DNA from: Alphaproteobacteria bacterium
Lineage (GTDB): Bacteria > Pseudomonadota > Alphaproteobacteria > Micropepsales > Micropepsaceae
Assembly (NCBI GenBank): GCA_017308375.1
Contig: JAFKEW010000052.1
Coordinates: forward strand, 1-64,000
Reading direction: 5' to 3'
Length of the DNA stretch: 64,000 nucleotides
Under the pieces are notes generated by a model that was not told where the DNA came from, ran no database searches, and saw only the letters and a list, made by a program, of their open reading frames with translations. Below, in pieces: positions 43,759 to 52,485 of this stretch. A program made the translations under genes and the position numbers. Numbering within the stretch: position 1 is the stretch's first letter; each line of letters opens with the position of its first letter.

Positions 43759-45573
43759 TCAGCAATCCAGTTCCAGCCCTTTCATCGATCCGTCCGCCCG
43801 CCATTCCGCCAGCAGCGCGTTGAAGGCGTTGATGCCGGGGCCATAGGTCTCGCCCGCCAGCGAACCCGGCCGTTTGCCGCCTTCATTGTTGTAGTAGCCG
43901 GGCGTGCAGGCCTCCAGAAATTCGCGGTTGACGACCGCCAGCTTGCGGATGGTCGCCACCCATTCGTCTTCCGCTTCCGTGCTGGGCTGCACGGTTTCGG
44001 CCCCGCGCGCCCGCACTTGCGCGATGATATAGGCGATGTGCCTGGCCTGATCGTCGAACATCGCGGTCATGTTGACCGACAAACCGTTCTGCGAAATGCC
44101 GATATAGAACCAGTTGGGAAAGCCATGGCTGGAAAAGCCGTGCAGGGTGCGATAGCCATCCGCCCAATAATCGTACAGCGACTGTCCATTCCGCCCGATG
44201 ATGTCGAAGCCGATGCGGCGGCGGAAGGCAGTGCTGATCTCGAAACCGGTGGCGAAGATGATGCAGTCGACCGGATAGTCCCGGCCATTGGCCACCACGC
44301 CGGTTTCGCTGATGCGCTCCACCCCCTTCGCTTCACTGGTATCGACCAGGGTGACATTGGGCCGGTTGAAGGTCGGCAGATACTGGTCGTTGAAGGTCGG
44401 CCGCTTGCAGAACTGGCGGTACCACGGCTTCAGGGCGTCTGCGGTTTTCTGATCCGTTACCGTCTCGTCCACCCGGGCGCGAATCTGGTTCATCTTGTTG
44501 AAATCGGCGATCTCGGCCAGAAGCGCCACATCGGCGGGGTTCTGCGCGACCCCCGTTTTCGGCGCCGCCATGGTCTGCAGATTGCGGAAAATGTCGGTCC
44601 AGCCGTCACTGACCAGATCGCGGTCGAACGGGCGCCCGGTTACGATGTCGGCGAAATTCTCCCGCCTTTCGCGCTGCCATCCCGGTTTCAGGTTCTTCGC
44701 CCATTCGGGGTCGGTCGGCTTGTTGCCGCGCAGATCGACCGAGGATGGCGTGCGCTGAAACACGAAAAGTTCCTTGGCGTATTGCCCGACGAAGGGCACG
44801 CATTGAATGGCGGTGGCGCCGGTACCGATCACCGCCACCCGCTTGTCGGCCAGCTTGTGCAAACCGCCCGTGGTATCGCCGCCGGTGTAATTGTAATCCC
44901 ACCGGCTGGTGTGAAAGCTGTGGCCCTTGAACGTCTCGATGCCGGGGATGCCCGGCAGCTTGGCGCGGCTGGCGGTGCCCAGCGCCATCACCACAAACCG
45001 CGCCTTCATCTCATCGTCGCGATTGGTGCGCACGATCCAGCGTTTCTGGTCTTCATCCCAGTTGAGCTGGGTGACGCGGGTCTGAAAACAGGTGATGCCG
45101 TAAAGTCCGTAATGCTGGCCGATGCGCTGCGAATGGGCGAAAATCTCGTTGACGTAGGAATATTTCTCTTTCGGGATGTAGCCCAGTTCCTCCAGCAGCG
45201 GCAGATAGCAATAGGAATCGATATCGCATTGCGCGCCGGGATAGCGGTTCCAGTACCAGGTGCCGCCGAAATCGCCGCCCGCTTCCAGAATGCGAATGTC
45301 GCTGATGCCGGCCTCTTTCAGCCGCGCCGCCGCCAGAAGGCCGCTGAACCCGCCGCCGATGATGATGACATCCACCGCATCGTTCAGGGCCGGCCGCGTA
45401 AAGCCCGGCTCGACATAAGGGTCGTCATCGCCGAAGTGCGAAAACGTGCCCGCGACTTCCAGATACTGGTTCTCGCCATCGGCACGCAGGCGCTTGTCGC
45501 GCTCCTCACGGTATTTGCGGCGCAGCGCCTCGATGTCGAACGGAATGTCTTTTTCTGCTGTGGCGTGTTCCAT
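43759..45573 (-). CDS. Baeyer-Villiger monooxygenase (cyclohexanone monooxygenase-like)
   Basis: A 604-residue type I BVMO: FAD Rossmann IIGGGFSG (71-78), BVMO fingerprint [11 protein letters not shown] (215-225, F-x-G-x3-H-x3-W), and NADPH Rossmann VIGTGATA (248-255). It inserts oxygen next to a ketone, making esters or lactones. It has an N-terminal extension of about 65 residues before the FAD domain, as in the long, steroid- or cyclopentadecanone-type BVMOs. An AT-rich stretch at 45605-45645 with AACGCGTT is the likely promoter. The serine hydrolase follows after 63 bp. Confidence 0.92.
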   Translation of the reverse strand: MEHATAEKDIPFDIEALRRKYREERDKRLRADGENQYLEVAGTFSHFGDDDPYVEPGFTRPALNDAVDVIIIGGGFSGLLAAARLKEAGISDIRILEAGGDFGGTWYWNRYPGAQCDIDSYCYLPLLEELGYIPKEKYSYVNEIFAHSQRIGQHYGLYGITCFQTRVTQLNWDEDQKRWIVRTNRDDEMKARFVVMALGTASRAKLPGIPGIETFKGHSFHTSRWDYNYTGGDTTGGLHKLADKRVAVIGTGATAIQCVPFVGQYAKELFVFQRTPSSVDLRGNKPTDPEWAKNLKPGWQRERRENFADIVTGRPFDRDLVSDGWTDIFRNLQTMAAPKTGVAQNPADVALLAEIADFNKMNQIRARVDETVTDQKTADALKPWYRQFCKRPTFNDQYLPTFNRPNVTLVDTSEAKGVERISETGVVANGRDYPVDCIIFATGFEISTAFRRRIGFDIIGRNGQSLYDYWADGYRTLHGFSSHGFPNWFYIGISQNGLSVNMTAMFDDQARHIAYIIAQVRARGAETVQPSTEAEDEWVATIRKLAVVNREFLEACTPGYYNNEGGKRPGSLAGETYGPGINAFNALLAEWRADGSMKGLELDC

Positions 45574-45688
45574 GGCATTCCCCTTCCTGTCCCCTGCGCT
45601 TGCTACGCATGTGATATATAAAACGCGTTATGATTATCCATAAGCCGCGCTTTCCTGCAAGCGCGGCTGCGCGTGCTGTGCGGGGCCG

Positions 45689-47236
45689 CTAATTCTCCGT
45701 GCGCCCCACACTGCGCGGCGCCAGCAACAACAACAGCGTTGCGGCCACGAAAATTGCGCCCGCCAGCAGCCAGGCTTCGTTGCTGGCCAGGGTCAGGGCG
45801 GCGCGTTCCACCAATGGCTTCACCAATGCCTGGGTGAAGGCATCAATCGGCCCAAGCGGGTGGCCGGTAAAACGCTCAAGCGGCAGGCCGACGAATTGGG
45901 CCGCGGCGCGTTCGCCCGCCTGCAGCCGTTCGACCAGCCTCTCCACATGCACCGGCGTACGTTCCTGCAACACCGTATCCACCAGCGCGATGCCGATGGC
46001 CCCGCCCATGTTGCGCATCAGGTTGAACAGCGCACTGGCGTCCGCCACTTCGGCTTCCGGCCAATGATCCAGTGCAAACCGCGTTGCCGGCAGGATGCAT
46101 GCCATCACCGCCACGCCGCGCAGAACCTGCGGCCAGAACAGCCCGTCGAAGAGTGTGCGCGGCGTCATGAAGCCGTTGGCGATCAGCCCCGCCCCGAACA
46201 GCGCGAACCCGAACAGCCCCAGCCATTTTGGCGACAGCCGCGGTTCCACAAGTGCTGCCACCGGCGCGGCGACAAGCTGCGCAATCCCCGCCACGATCAT
46301 GATCTCGCCGATCTGAAGCGGGTTCTGCCGCCCGGCATAGCCAAGGAACACCGGCATCAGATAGGTGGCGCCGTAAAGCCCGATGCCGATGGTAAAACTC
46401 AATAGGGCGCCGGTGCGGAATGACGGGTCGGCGAATTTCCACAAATGCACGAACGGGTGCGGGCGGCTCAGACATTGCTGGATCGTGATGGCAAGAGAGA
46501 CGGTCGAAAACAGCGCCAGCAGCAGAATATCGCTGCCGTGCCAGGATTGTTTCGGCCCCTCCTTCAACAGCAGCATCAAACTCGACAGGAACAGCGCCGC
46601 CAGAACCACGGTGCTGTAGTCGATGGATTTGAGCAGGGAAAAGTTCAACTTGTCCGCCCGGATAAAGCGGATCACGAACAGCGCCACCACGATTCCCGGC
46701 ACCACATTGATCAGAAAGATCACATGCCAGGAATAGGTTTCGGTCAGATAGCCGCCCAGAATGGGCCCAAGGGTCGGCGCGATCATCGCAAAGCTGCCGG
46801 CCACAACGGTTGCCATCGCGTGCGCCCGGCGCGGAAAAATCACGAACACCGATGTGAACACGGCCGGGATCAGCGCACCGCCCGAAAATCCTTGCAGGGC
46901 ACGAAACAGGATCAATTCGCCGAAATTGCTGCTGAGCGCGCAGGCAAGGCTCGCAAGCGCAAACGCAAGCGTCGACCCGGCGAACAGCCAGCGCAGCGAC
47001 AGCGCGCGGGTCAGAAATCCGGTCAGCGGAATGGCGATGATTTCCGGGATCAGATAGGCGGTCTGAATCCAGCTCAGCCCGTTTTCGCCGATGCCAAGCG
47101 CTGAACCGATGCGCGGCAGCGAACTGGCCACGATCTGGATATCCAGAATGGCCATGAACATGCCGATGCACATGGCCAGAAACCCGATCCAGTCGCCGGG
47201 CGGTATAGCCTCTGGCCCCGCTTTCGCATCCGTCAT
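45689..47236 (-). CDS. MFS exporter, DHA2/EmrB-QacA type
   Basis: A 515-residue transporter with about 14 membrane helices. N-terminal GDWIGFLAMCIGMFMAILDI leads into the EmrB motif (LDIQIVASSLPRIGSALG), then GGALIPAVFTSVFVIFP and motif C APTLGPILGGYLTE. Proton-driven export of lipophilic compounds is the family role. Its ATG overlaps the stop of the ICMT-like gene (ATGA), so it is the last gene of the type III PKS operon and may export the product. Confidence 0.9.
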   Translation of the reverse strand: MTDAKAGPEAIPPGDWIGFLAMCIGMFMAILDIQIVASSLPRIGSALGIGENGLSWIQTAYLIPEIIAIPLTGFLTRALSLRWLFAGSTLAFALASLACALSSNFGELILFRALQGFSGGALIPAVFTSVFVIFPRRAHAMATVVAGSFAMIAPTLGPILGGYLTETYSWHVIFLINVVPGIVVALFVIRFIRADKLNFSLLKSIDYSTVVLAALFLSSLMLLLKEGPKQSWHGSDILLLALFSTVSLAITIQQCLSRPHPFVHLWKFADPSFRTGALLSFTIGIGLYGATYLMPVFLGYAGRQNPLQIGEIMIVAGIAQLVAAPVAALVEPRLSPKWLGLFGFALFGAGLIANGFMTPRTLFDGLFWPQVLRGVAVMACILPATRFALDHWPEAEVADASALFNLMRNMGGAIGIALVDTVLQERTPVHVERLVERLQAGERAAAQFVGLPLERFTGHPLGPIDAFTQALVKPLVERAALTLASNEAWLLAGAIFVAATLLLLLAPRSVGRTEN

Positions 47237-47751
47237 GGCGCCTGCGTCCGCCGGGGTTGCAGCGCGCGGTCTTCGATGCGGATGCGCCAGAAAAGCAGCG
47301 CAAAATTCGCAATGGAAAACACGATGGCGATTTCCACTTCGCCAAAGGCGAGCGGCAGAAGCGCGATTTCGCCCGCGACCAGCAGATAATTGGGGTGGCG
47401 CAGATAGCGGTAAGGCCCGTGCCGGATCAGCGGCGCACCCGGCACGGTGATGATGCGCGTGGTCCAGTAAGGGCCGAGCGTGGCGATGATCCAGATGCGC
47501 AAACCTTGTAACAGCGCATAGGCGGAAAGCGCGCCCCAGTGGATCGAAAGATTTTGCGGCAGGAACACCGCCATGCTGGCGAGCCATGCGGCGTGCAGAA
47601 TGACGAACAGCGGATAATGGCCTTCGCCATATTCACGGCCGCCGCGCGCCAGCAATTTTTGCGCATTGCGCCGCGCATAGGGCAGTTCGATCAGCCGCTG
47701 CAGCGCCACCAGGCCCAGAACGGCGAAAGCGATCTCCCGCGCGGGCAGCAT
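47233..47751 (-). CDS. Isoprenylcysteine carboxyl methyltransferase-like membrane methyltransferase
   Basis: A 172-residue protein with about five membrane segments and the ICMT signature GPYRYLRHPNYLLVAGEIALL. In Streptomyces srs-type clusters, ICMT-like enzymes O-methylate alkylresorcinols made by a type III PKS; that is the probable role by analogy. Its ATG overlaps the PKS stop by one base (TGATG) and its stop overlaps the MFS start. Confidence 0.88.
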   Translation of the reverse strand: MLPAREIAFAVLGLVALQRLIELPYARRNAQKLLARGGREYGEGHYPLFVILHAAWLASMAVFLPQNLSIHWGALSAYALLQGLRIWIIATLGPYWTTRIITVPGAPLIRHGPYRYLRHPNYLLVAGEIALLPLAFGEVEIAIVFSIANFALLFWRIRIEDRALQPRRTQAP

Positions 47752-48788
47752 CAGTCCTGCAACATCAGGAAGGCAGCGGTGAAGCCGGGCCCCAGCGCGC
47801 CCATCAGAATATCGCCGCGTTGCCTGCGTTCGCGCATGCGTGCCAGAATAAACAGCACCGTCGCCGCCGACATGTTGCCGAAATCGCGCAACACCGCGCG
47901 GCTGTCCTCCAGCGCGCCGGGCGCCAGATCCAGCGCGGCTTCCAGCGCGTCCAGCACCTTCGCGCCGCCCGGATGCAGCGCGAAACGGTCAATCCGTTTC
48001 AGGGCGATGGCATTTTTGTCCGCGAAACCATACGCCAGTCCGCGAAAATCGCGCCCCACCAAAGCGGGTATGCTTTGCGAAAAGCGCGCCTTCAATCCAT
48101 CGTCCTCGACATCCCATCCCATCACGTCCAGCGAGCCGGGCCAGGTATATTCACCGGCGGCGCCAAGGCGCGGGCCGTCGCCTTCGGTGCAAAGGATCAC
48201 CGCCGCAGCCCCGTCGCCGAACAGGGCCGCCGCCACCAGATTGCTTTTCGAACTGTCGTTCCTGCGAAAGGTCAGGGCGCAAAGTTCGACCGTCAGGAAC
48301 AGGATATGCGCACCGGGCATGATGCGTGCCATCTGTCCCGCCCGCGTCAGGCCGAGCACACCGCCCGCACAGCCAAAGCCGAAAATCGGCAGCCGTGCCA
48401 CATCGCGGCGCAACCCCATGCGTTCGATCAGCAGCGCATCAAGGCTTGGCGTTGCAATGCCGGTGGTGGAATTGACCACGATCGCGTCGATGGCGTCGCG
48501 CGTCAGCCCCGCTTGCCGGATTGCGGCATCACCCGCCTGTTCCAGCAGCGCCACCGCATGGTCGAGAAACAGCCGGTTGCGTTCCTTCCAGCCGTGATCC
48601 TCAAGATACCAGCCGATCGGAACGCAGGAATAGCGCCGTTCGATTCCCGCATTGGCAAACACCGGCAACAGCCGTTCGATGTCGCCGCGGCCACCGAACA
48701 GAACGCTTGCGCGTTCCGCCACCTCCTTCTGGGTCAGCACGAATGGCGGCGTGGCGGTCGCTAATGCCACGAGGTGTGCGGCGCTCAT
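47751..48788 (-). CDS. Type III polyketide synthase (chalcone/stilbene synthase family)
   Basis: A 345-residue PKS with the catalytic triad Cys140 (FGFGCAGG), His272 (FALHPGGAKVLD) and Asn305 (DFGNMSAATVL). It condenses an acyl-CoA starter with malonyl-CoA. Bacterial relatives with an ICMT-like partner make alkylresorcinols or alkylpyrones. I chose ATG 48788 because GGAG lies six bases before it; ATG 48800 is in frame. First gene of a coupled PKS, methyltransferase, exporter operon. Confidence 0.92.
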   Translation of the reverse strand: MSAAHLVALATATPPFVLTQKEVAERASVLFGGRGDIERLLPVFANAGIERRYSCVPIGWYLEDHGWKERNRLFLDHAVALLEQAGDAAIRQAGLTRDAIDAIVVNSTTGIATPSLDALLIERMGLRRDVARLPIFGFGCAGGVLGLTRAGQMARIMPGAHILFLTVELCALTFRRNDSSKSNLVAAALFGDGAAAVILCTEGDGPRLGAAGEYTWPGSLDVMGWDVEDDGLKARFSQSIPALVGRDFRGLAYGFADKNAIALKRIDRFALHPGGAKVLDALEAALDLAPGALEDSRAVLRDFGNMSAATVLFILARMRERRQRGDILMGALGPGFTAAFLMLQD

Positions 48789-48953
48789 TGGCTGCTCCAT
48801 CGGGCGTGCGTTTTTTGCGCGCCGGTGCCGGGCCGGTCATGGCGGCAGGTCGAAGGCTATTCTCCGGGCAGGGGCGCAGCCAGTAAAATTCCTGCTAGCG
48901 TGCTCTCAAGCCCCGCAAACCGTCCGCTTATACTGCCCGCTCATACTGGCCAT

Positions 48954-49766
48954 TCATACTGGCCGTGGCGGATGGGCGGTGCCGTTGATGAGGCCGAACC
49001 CCGTCGGCCGGAAGCCCATCAATTGCATCAGAGTCTCCGATCCGAACTGGCGCACCACGGGGCTGAGCGACAGGGCCCAGTTTTCCTGCGGCAGATAGAT
49101 CGGAAGCGTGTACCAGGCGAAAATCCCGGCCCGCCGCGTGTCCCTGGTGCGGTTGTTGCCGGTCTGGTGCCAGACGCGGCCTTCCATCACGATGGCCGTG
49201 CCGGCCGGGGCTTCCAGCGCCTGCATGGTTTGGGGAATTTCGCCCTCGCGCGGGGCACGGTTCCATTTGTGGCTGCCGGGCACGATGCGGGTGGCGCCGT
49301 TCTCGGCGGTGAAATCGTCCACGCACCACACCACATTGATGCCCTGAATCCCGCACCATGGTTCGGGCATATAGGTCTGGTCGGCGTGCAGCACCATTTC
49401 GCCGCCGCCGGGTCCGGTGATATTGGCGGAGATGTTGGACAGAAGCGCGGGCCAGCCGATCAGCGTGCGCACGAAATGCAGCGCGATCGGGTCCTCGGCC
49501 AGATCGCAGAACACCGGGTCCCGGCTCGGCAGGTTCCAGACCCGCTGATTGGTATTGTCGGTTTCGTAATCGCCCTGAAATTTCTGTACCCAGCCGCGTG
49601 TGCTGTCTTCCTCCGCCGCGCGGTAAAGCGCCTCGCGCACCCGTTTCAACCGCGCCGGCGGCAGGGCGTCCGCAATGAAGCAGACACCGGCCTCATCAAG
49701 ATCCCGCCTTGCCTGATCCAGATCGGTTGTTGCCGGCGGCAGACCGTTTTCGTGTGCGCGCGCCAT
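48954..49766 (-). CDS. Phytanoyl-CoA dioxygenase (PhyH) family protein, copy 1
   Basis: A 270-residue Fe(II)/2-oxoglutarate oxygenase: facial triad His-x-Asp in VLHADQTYMPEPW (about residue 127), distal His in VMEGRVWHQTGNN (about 200), and the Arg for 2-oxoglutarate a few residues later. It hydroxylates an unknown small molecule. It stands alone between the PKS operon and a divergent region with an inverted repeat. It is related to the protein at 50332. Confidence 0.88.
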   Translation of the reverse strand: MARAHENGLPPATTDLDQARRDLDEAGVCFIADALPPARLKRVREALYRAAEEDSTRGWVQKFQGDYETDNTNQRVWNLPSRDPVFCDLAEDPIALHFVRTLIGWPALLSNISANITGPGGGEMVLHADQTYMPEPWCGIQGINVVWCVDDFTAENGATRIVPGSHKWNRAPREGEIPQTMQALEAPAGTAIVMEGRVWHQTGNNRTRDTRRAGIFAWYTLPIYLPQENWALSLSPVVRQFGSETLMQLMGFRPTGFGLINGTAHPPRPV

Positions 49767-49789
49767 GGCTGTTTCTCGCTCCCGGTATT

Positions 49790-49813
49790 ATTTTTGTAAC
49801 GCGCATCAAAAAT
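49790..49813. promoter_or_regulatory. Inverted repeat upstream of PhyH copy 1
   Basis: ATTTTTG-N10-CAAAAAT lies about 25 bp upstream of the start codon in an AT-rich patch; operator by position. The remaining gap to 50045 shows no gene. Confidence 0.4.
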
Positions 49814-50045
49814 GAGAACGCCCTGTCCTGCAAGATGCCTGCAAGCGCTTTGTGCACCGGCCGCGTTGTCGGGCATCGCTTTGCCGGTTCCATCTGCGCA
49901 TCAACGCTATCGCTGCTTTTTTCTGGAATAACGGCCGGTAAGGGCGGAATATCTGTCGCGCGGCCGGAACGCGCTGCCCCTTCGCACGTTATGCAACATC
50001 GTCCGGATACAGTGCCACTTCGGATACAGTGCCACGAGGAGCGGG

Positions 50046-50225
50046 ATGCACACTTTGCTATGGGTTTTTATCGTGGGGCTGGGCAGTGGTGTGCTGTTCC
50101 ACTGTTTCGTGATCGCGCGCGGCAGCGAGGATGAGCATGACGCCGCATTGGCGGGTTTTCGCGCCCTGCATGCCAAGTCCACACCGCCGGGAACGCCGCC
50201 GGATCATCCCGCCGCACCGTTCTAG
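50046..50225 (+). CDS. Small membrane protein (59 aa)
   Basis: A 59-residue protein with an N-terminal membrane helix (MHTLLWVFIVGLGSGVLFHC) and a polar His/Pro-rich tail (TPPGTPPDHPAAPF). CACGAGGAGCGGG directly precedes the ATG, a strong ribosome site. Function unknown. It stands alone, upstream of an operator-like palindrome and PhyH copy 2. Conservation was not tested. Confidence 0.5.
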   Translation: MHTLLWVFIVGLGSGVLFHCFVIARGSEDEHDAALAGFRALHAKSTPPGTPPDHPAAPF

Positions 50226-50233
50226 GACCACAT

Positions 50234-50286
50234 TTTTAAAGTGCACTCTAAAATTCATTGACAAAGCCGGGACCGGCCCGAACAAT
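50234..50286 (+). promoter_or_regulatory. Operator-like palindrome and promoter of PhyH copy 2
   Basis: A 20-bp palindrome with one mismatched pair (TTTTAAAGTG / CACTCTAAAA, 50234-50253) precedes TTGACA (50258-50263), 17 bp, AACAAT (50281-50286). The layout suggests a GntR- or TetR-type regulator binding just upstream of the -35 box. Confidence 0.5.
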
Positions 50287-50331
50287 GCTGCCTACCCTCC
50301 ATGAGAGAGGTTGAAGCCGGCAGAGGCATCG

Positions 50332-51198
50332 ATGGGATCGGAAACCGGGTTGGCGGACCGCGTGCGCCCGCAAACGGATAAAGCGGACAGGGCTGAGGTC
50401 TGGGTCGCCGAAAAGGCGCAATTGCGCGATGAAGGCTGGTGCGTCCTGCCCGATATACTGGACCGGGCAGGGGCCGCTTTCGTGCTGGAACGGCTATGGG
50501 CCGCGGCGGCGGAGAGTGAGCGGCGCGGCGGCCGCACCTTCATGCCGGAACTCGATCCCAACACCAGCAATGTGCGGGTGTTCAATCTTCTGGATATCGA
50601 TCCCGTCTTCCGCGAGCTGATCCAGCATCCCACCGCGCTGGAAATGGTGCGCGCCGTGCTGGGGCCGGATTTTCTGGTTTCCAATTTCACCGCCAACATC
50701 GCCCGGCCCGGCTCGGGCTCGATGTCAGTCCATTCCGATCAGGCCCTCGTGGTGCCGGAGCCGTGGCACGCCCCCTGGTCGCTCAACATCATCTGGTGCC
50801 TGACCGATGTGCGCGGCGACAATGGCGCCACCCTGTTCCTGCCCGGCAGTCACCGTTTTCTGCGCCGCGCCGATCTGCCGGCCGATCCGCTCAGCCATAT
50901 GCGCCCGTTCGAAGCCAAAGCCGGTTCCATCATCGTGATGGAAGGCCGTGTCTGGCACACCTCCGGCGCCAACATCACCAGGAACGAAGATCGCGCGCTT
51001 CTGTTCGGCTATTACTCGGCGTCCTTCCTCCGGCCGCAGGTCAACTGGAACGCCCTGCTATCGCCGGAAGTACAGGCCGGTGCCGGGCCGGAGCTGCGCC
51101 GCTGGCTCGGCCTCGATGCCGAAGCCAATGTGAACATCGCGACCGGTACGCTTGAACCGCTCGGCCTGCAACACGCCCAGAACGGAGGACAATCATGA
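50332..51198 (+). CDS. Phytanoyl-CoA dioxygenase (PhyH) family protein, copy 2
   Basis: A 288-residue Fe(II)/2-oxoglutarate oxygenase: MSVHSDQALVVPEPWHAPW holds the His-x-Asp, and VMEGRVWHTSGANITRNEDRA the distal His with the Arg following. It shares with copy 1 the FxxLxxxP start, EPW and VMEGRVWH blocks. ATG 50332 is preceded by AGAGG; a TTG at 50311 is the alternative start. It overlaps the cupin gene by 4 bp (ATGA), so the pair is co-translated. Confidence 0.87.
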   Translation: MGSETGLADRVRPQTDKADRAEVWVAEKAQLRDEGWCVLPDILDRAGAAFVLERLWAAAAESERRGGRTFMPELDPNTSNVRVFNLLDIDPVFRELIQHPTALEMVRAVLGPDFLVSNFTANIARPGSGSMSVHSDQALVVPEPWHAPWSLNIIWCLTDVRGDNGATLFLPGSHRFLRRADLPADPLSHMRPFEAKAGSIIVMEGRVWHTSGANITRNEDRALLFGYYSASFLRPQVNWNALLSPEVQAGAGPELRRWLGLDAEANVNIATGTLEPLGLQHAQNGGQS

Positions 51199-51734
51199 AC
51201 AGCATCGATCCTGCAATCGGCAAACAGGCCGCATCCCGCAAGGGTTTTTCCATTTTCCGCCGCGCCGATGCCAAGGCATTTTCCGAGATCGACGTGATGG
51301 ATTATGTCAGCGTCACGCCGGAAATGGAGAAATCCATCGCCGAATTGCAGGAAGCCGGCATCGAAGAAGGGCAGGCGGTAAAACTGCTGTTTTCCGCCCC
51401 CGGATTCAGCCTGACCTATGCCTGGTTCAAAAGCGGCTTTCCCCTGCCCAGGCACAGCCACAATGCCGATTGTCTTTATTACGTGATCGCGGGCTCGCTC
51501 ATTCTCGGCAGTGAAACGCTGGGTCCGGGCGACGGCTTCTTCGTGCCGAACGATGCGGCCTATTCCTATGTGCCCGGCCCGCAGGGGGTGGAGGTGCTGG
51601 AATTCCGCCACGAAGAACATTTCAACATCCGCTTCCTGGCGAAGAATCCGGCCTTCTGGTCCAAGGCCGCGGAAACCGTGAAGACGCAGATGCCCGCCTG
51701 GCGCGACCAGCCGCCGCCGGGACCCCAGGCCTGA
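51195..51734 (+). CDS. Cupin-domain protein coupled to PhyH
   Basis: A 179-residue protein with a central cupin: motif 1 LPRHSHNADCLYYVIAGSLI (His, His, Tyr in place of Glu region) and motif 2 GPGDGFFVPNDAAYSYVPG (about 114-132), where the usual His is replaced. The C-terminal tail is Trp/Pro-rich. Metal binding may be altered. Coupled translation with PhyH copy 2 suggests it acts on the same substrate. Confidence 0.78.
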   Translation: MNSIDPAIGKQAASRKGFSIFRRADAKAFSEIDVMDYVSVTPEMEKSIAELQEAGIEEGQAVKLLFSAPGFSLTYAWFKSGFPLPRHSHNADCLYYVIAGSLILGSETLGPGDGFFVPNDAAYSYVPGPQGVEVLEFRHEEHFNIRFLAKNPAFWSKAAETVKTQMPAWRDQPPPGPQA

Positions 51735-51804
51735 GCCCATCGACCCACGCGTATGAACGCAGGCCTGCGGTTCCGTATGCGCTGGTTCTGCGTTAAGAGG
51801 GGCC

Positions 51805-52248
51805 ATGTCTTCGCGATCCTCTGTGCGCGTCGTGCGCCTTTGTCTTGTTTCTCTGTGCGCCGGTGTGATGCTTCCGGCCTGCAGCCTGCTGCCGGCGGCG
51901 CGGGATACCCCGGCCATTACCGGCTGGTCCTCCAACGGCACGCCGCAGACCGAAGCCGCGGCCACGGCACCCGCAGCGGGGGGCGCCTTGGCATCCCCGT
52001 CGCCCATCGGGCCCAACAGCGTGATGTCATCGGAACTGGCAGCGCCCACGGCCACGGCATCGGCGGCTGGTCCATCTGCGGCGTCAGCACTTGCCGCCGA
52101 TCCGGCCGAAATCCGCGCCTGCCGCGAGCTGGCACAAACACGCATGACGGATGCCGCCTGGACGCAAAGCCTTCATCTGGATGAGGGTGAGCTGCGCCAG
52201 GTCTATGCGCACACTTATGACAATTGTCTCCACTGGCATAAGATATAA
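51805..52248 (+). CDS. Predicted lipoprotein of unknown function
   Basis: A 147-residue protein with a basic N-terminus, hydrophobic stretch (LCLVSLCAGVM) and lipobox LPAC, so Cys near residue 26 would be lipidated. Then come about 80 residues of Ala/Pro/Ser/Thr-rich linker and a short helical C-terminal domain (RACRELAQTRMTDAAW, NCLHWH) with two Cys that may pair. GAGGGG precedes the ATG. No family recognised. 237 bp separate it from gltB. Confidence 0.65.
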   Translation: MSSRSSVRVVRLCLVSLCAGVMLPACSLLPAARDTPAITGWSSNGTPQTEAAATAPAAGGALASPSPIGPNSVMSSELAAPTATASAAGPSAASALAADPAEIRACRELAQTRMTDAAWTQSLHLDEGELRQVYAHTYDNCLHWHKI

Positions 52249-52485
52249 GCTCTTGTTTCGGAATGATTTTCTGAAATATGCCAACGTCAGGGCCGGTTGA
52301 AGGGCTTGTTGGCGGCGGCGTATGCGGCATAATTTTCAGGCATTATTCCCACACAAATTGTAATATAATTCTGACGCCACAGCGCCGCGTGTCATTTTTG
52401 CACTAGCCAATCTTGCCGCGTCGCAACATATTAGAGACGGGCGGCCGAATGCCGCCCGGTTATCACTCAAGCCATCGGGGTTCAC

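Noticed and set aside
43399..45621. 740-codon plus-strand frame opposite the BVMO
   Set aside because: The minus strand carries complete FAD, NADPH and BVMO motifs; the plus frame is a codon-bias shadow.
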